NCBI RefSeq assembly: GCF_001017125.1
Contig: NZ_JXOJ01000002.1
Coordinates: 435,017-499,016 of the forward strand
DNA length: 64,000 nt
Direction: 5' to 3'
Origin: Methanoculleus sediminis
GTDB taxonomy: Archaea; Halobacteriota; Methanomicrobia; Methanomicrobiales; Methanoculleaceae
Position numbers and translations under genes: made by a program
The notes under the pieces: generated by a model
Told to the model about the DNA's origin: nothing
Database searches by the model: none
What the model saw: the letters and a program-made list of their open reading frames with translations, nothing else
Shown: piece by piece, positions 63,741 to 64,000 of the stretch
Layout of the letters: each line of letters opens with the position of its first letter
Position numbering within the stretch: the stretch's first letter is position 1

Positions 63741-64000
63741 CTACGCCATCTGCGCCCGGATGTGCTGCACCGTCTCGGGATACTGCTTCTCGAGCCGGTT
63801 CTTCTTGAGGTTCTCTCTCACGATCCACCGGATATCCTGATCGTCGAGGGTCGCAAGCTGCCGCAGGTACTCAAAGCCTATCGCGGGAAGGGCGACGACG
63901 ACCACGCTGAGCGTGTAGCCGAGCGCCTTCCGGAGCGTACGGAACGCCTCGGACTGCCTCTCTTTCGCGGTGTAGACGCGGATCAGGATCTTCCGGTGGA
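63741..64000 (-). CDS. Partial C-terminus of a helical-repeat-like membrane protein
   Basis: The last 86 codons are present: HRKILIRVYTAKERQSEAFR, a hydrophobic LSVVVVALPAIGFEYLRQLA, and DIRWIVRENLKKNRLEKQYP to the stop. The RWIVRENLKKNRL stretch resembles the final helix of HEAT/DNA alkylation-type repeats; the hydrophobic segment could be a buried helix of such a repeat or a membrane helix. The rest lies to the right of the window, so family and length are uncertain. Confidence 0.55.
   Translation of the reverse strand, partial: HRKILIRVYTAKERQSEAFRTLRKALGYTLSVVVVALPAIGFEYLRQLATLDDQDIRWIVRENLKKNRLEKQYPETVQHIRAQMA

Overview
The window looks like chromosome from a high-GC methanogenic archaeon of the order Methanomicrobiales, most plausibly Methanoculleus or a close relative. 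The evidence is a complete F420-reducing hydrogenase operon (frhADGB), F420 side-chain enzyme CofD, MptA, archaeal PolD large subunit with an intein, RNA polymerase subunit L, aIF2-beta, RadB, Cdc48/VCP ATPase, pyruvoyl arginine decarboxylase and TATA/BRE-type promoters, often with very short leaders. No rRNA, tRNA or CRISPR array was recognised.

Layout. 1-4.1 kb: hairpin-forming tandem repeat, then polC (intein splitting its catalytic motif). 4.1-9.5 kb: two-component/chemotaxis-like cluster (histidine kinase, receiver, stand-alone CheB esterase), two HEAT-repeat genes, a DJ-1/PfpI gene. 9.6-14.5 kb: Ca-type P-ATPase, an ArsB/NhaD-like transporter, two tiny HEAT genes. 14.6-18.7 kb: nitrogen assimilation: glnA divergent from a split glutamate synthase, with a double NrpR-type operator between them. 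18.9-23.1 kb: the archaeal modified mevalonate branch (aconitase X-type phosphomevalonate dehydratase, UbiD-like decarboxylase, UbiX prenyl-FMN synthase) behind an HD phosphohydrolase gene. 23.1-25.6 kb: an AT-rich accessory island, edged by a G-rich and a C-rich tract, with a TcmP-family gene tail-to-tail with an AbrB-radical SAM gene pair. 25.6-27.8 kb: tandem cofD paralogs. 27.8-28.8 kb: IscU and two TusA-like genes, one apparently damaged. 29-37 kb: HEAT protein, PdaD, AspRS, MetE-type methyltransferase, a RecA/KaiC-like protein with a broken P-loop, acyl-CoA synthetase, GNAT, CPBP protease. 37.3-48.2 kb: Cdc48, LarC-RadB, DapF, a secreted protein, RpoL, methyltransferase, aIF2-beta with TRAM, flavodoxin, IlvC, MptA. 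48.2-52.1 kb: frhADGB. 52.8-64 kb: AdoMet decarboxylase-like gene, LigD-type phosphoesterase coupled to a 50-residue zinc-finger gene, HerA-like ATPase, a second histidine kinase, small conserved genes, polyprenyl synthetase, kinase-like and HAD genes, a membrane protein and the 3' end of a further helical-repeat gene.

How parts fit. FrhABG supplies reduced F420, whose precursor is made through CofD; GlnA and glutamate synthase assimilate ammonium under likely NrpR control; the dehydratase/UbiD/UbiX set makes isopentenyl phosphate precursors and a polyprenyl synthetase uses isoprenoid diphosphates; PdaD and the AdoMet decarboxylase-like protein suggest polyamine synthesis.

Two families of intergenic structured repeats occur: clusters of mini-hairpins beyond gene 3' ends (1-118, 52.3-52.5 kb, 63.6-63.7 kb) and a palindromic CGCGAAG-module element (18.7, 26.6, 46.0, 54.7 kb). 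The strongest candidate for an undescribed system is the TcmP / radical SAM / AbrB island. Protein names rest on motif recognition by eye; no database search was run.
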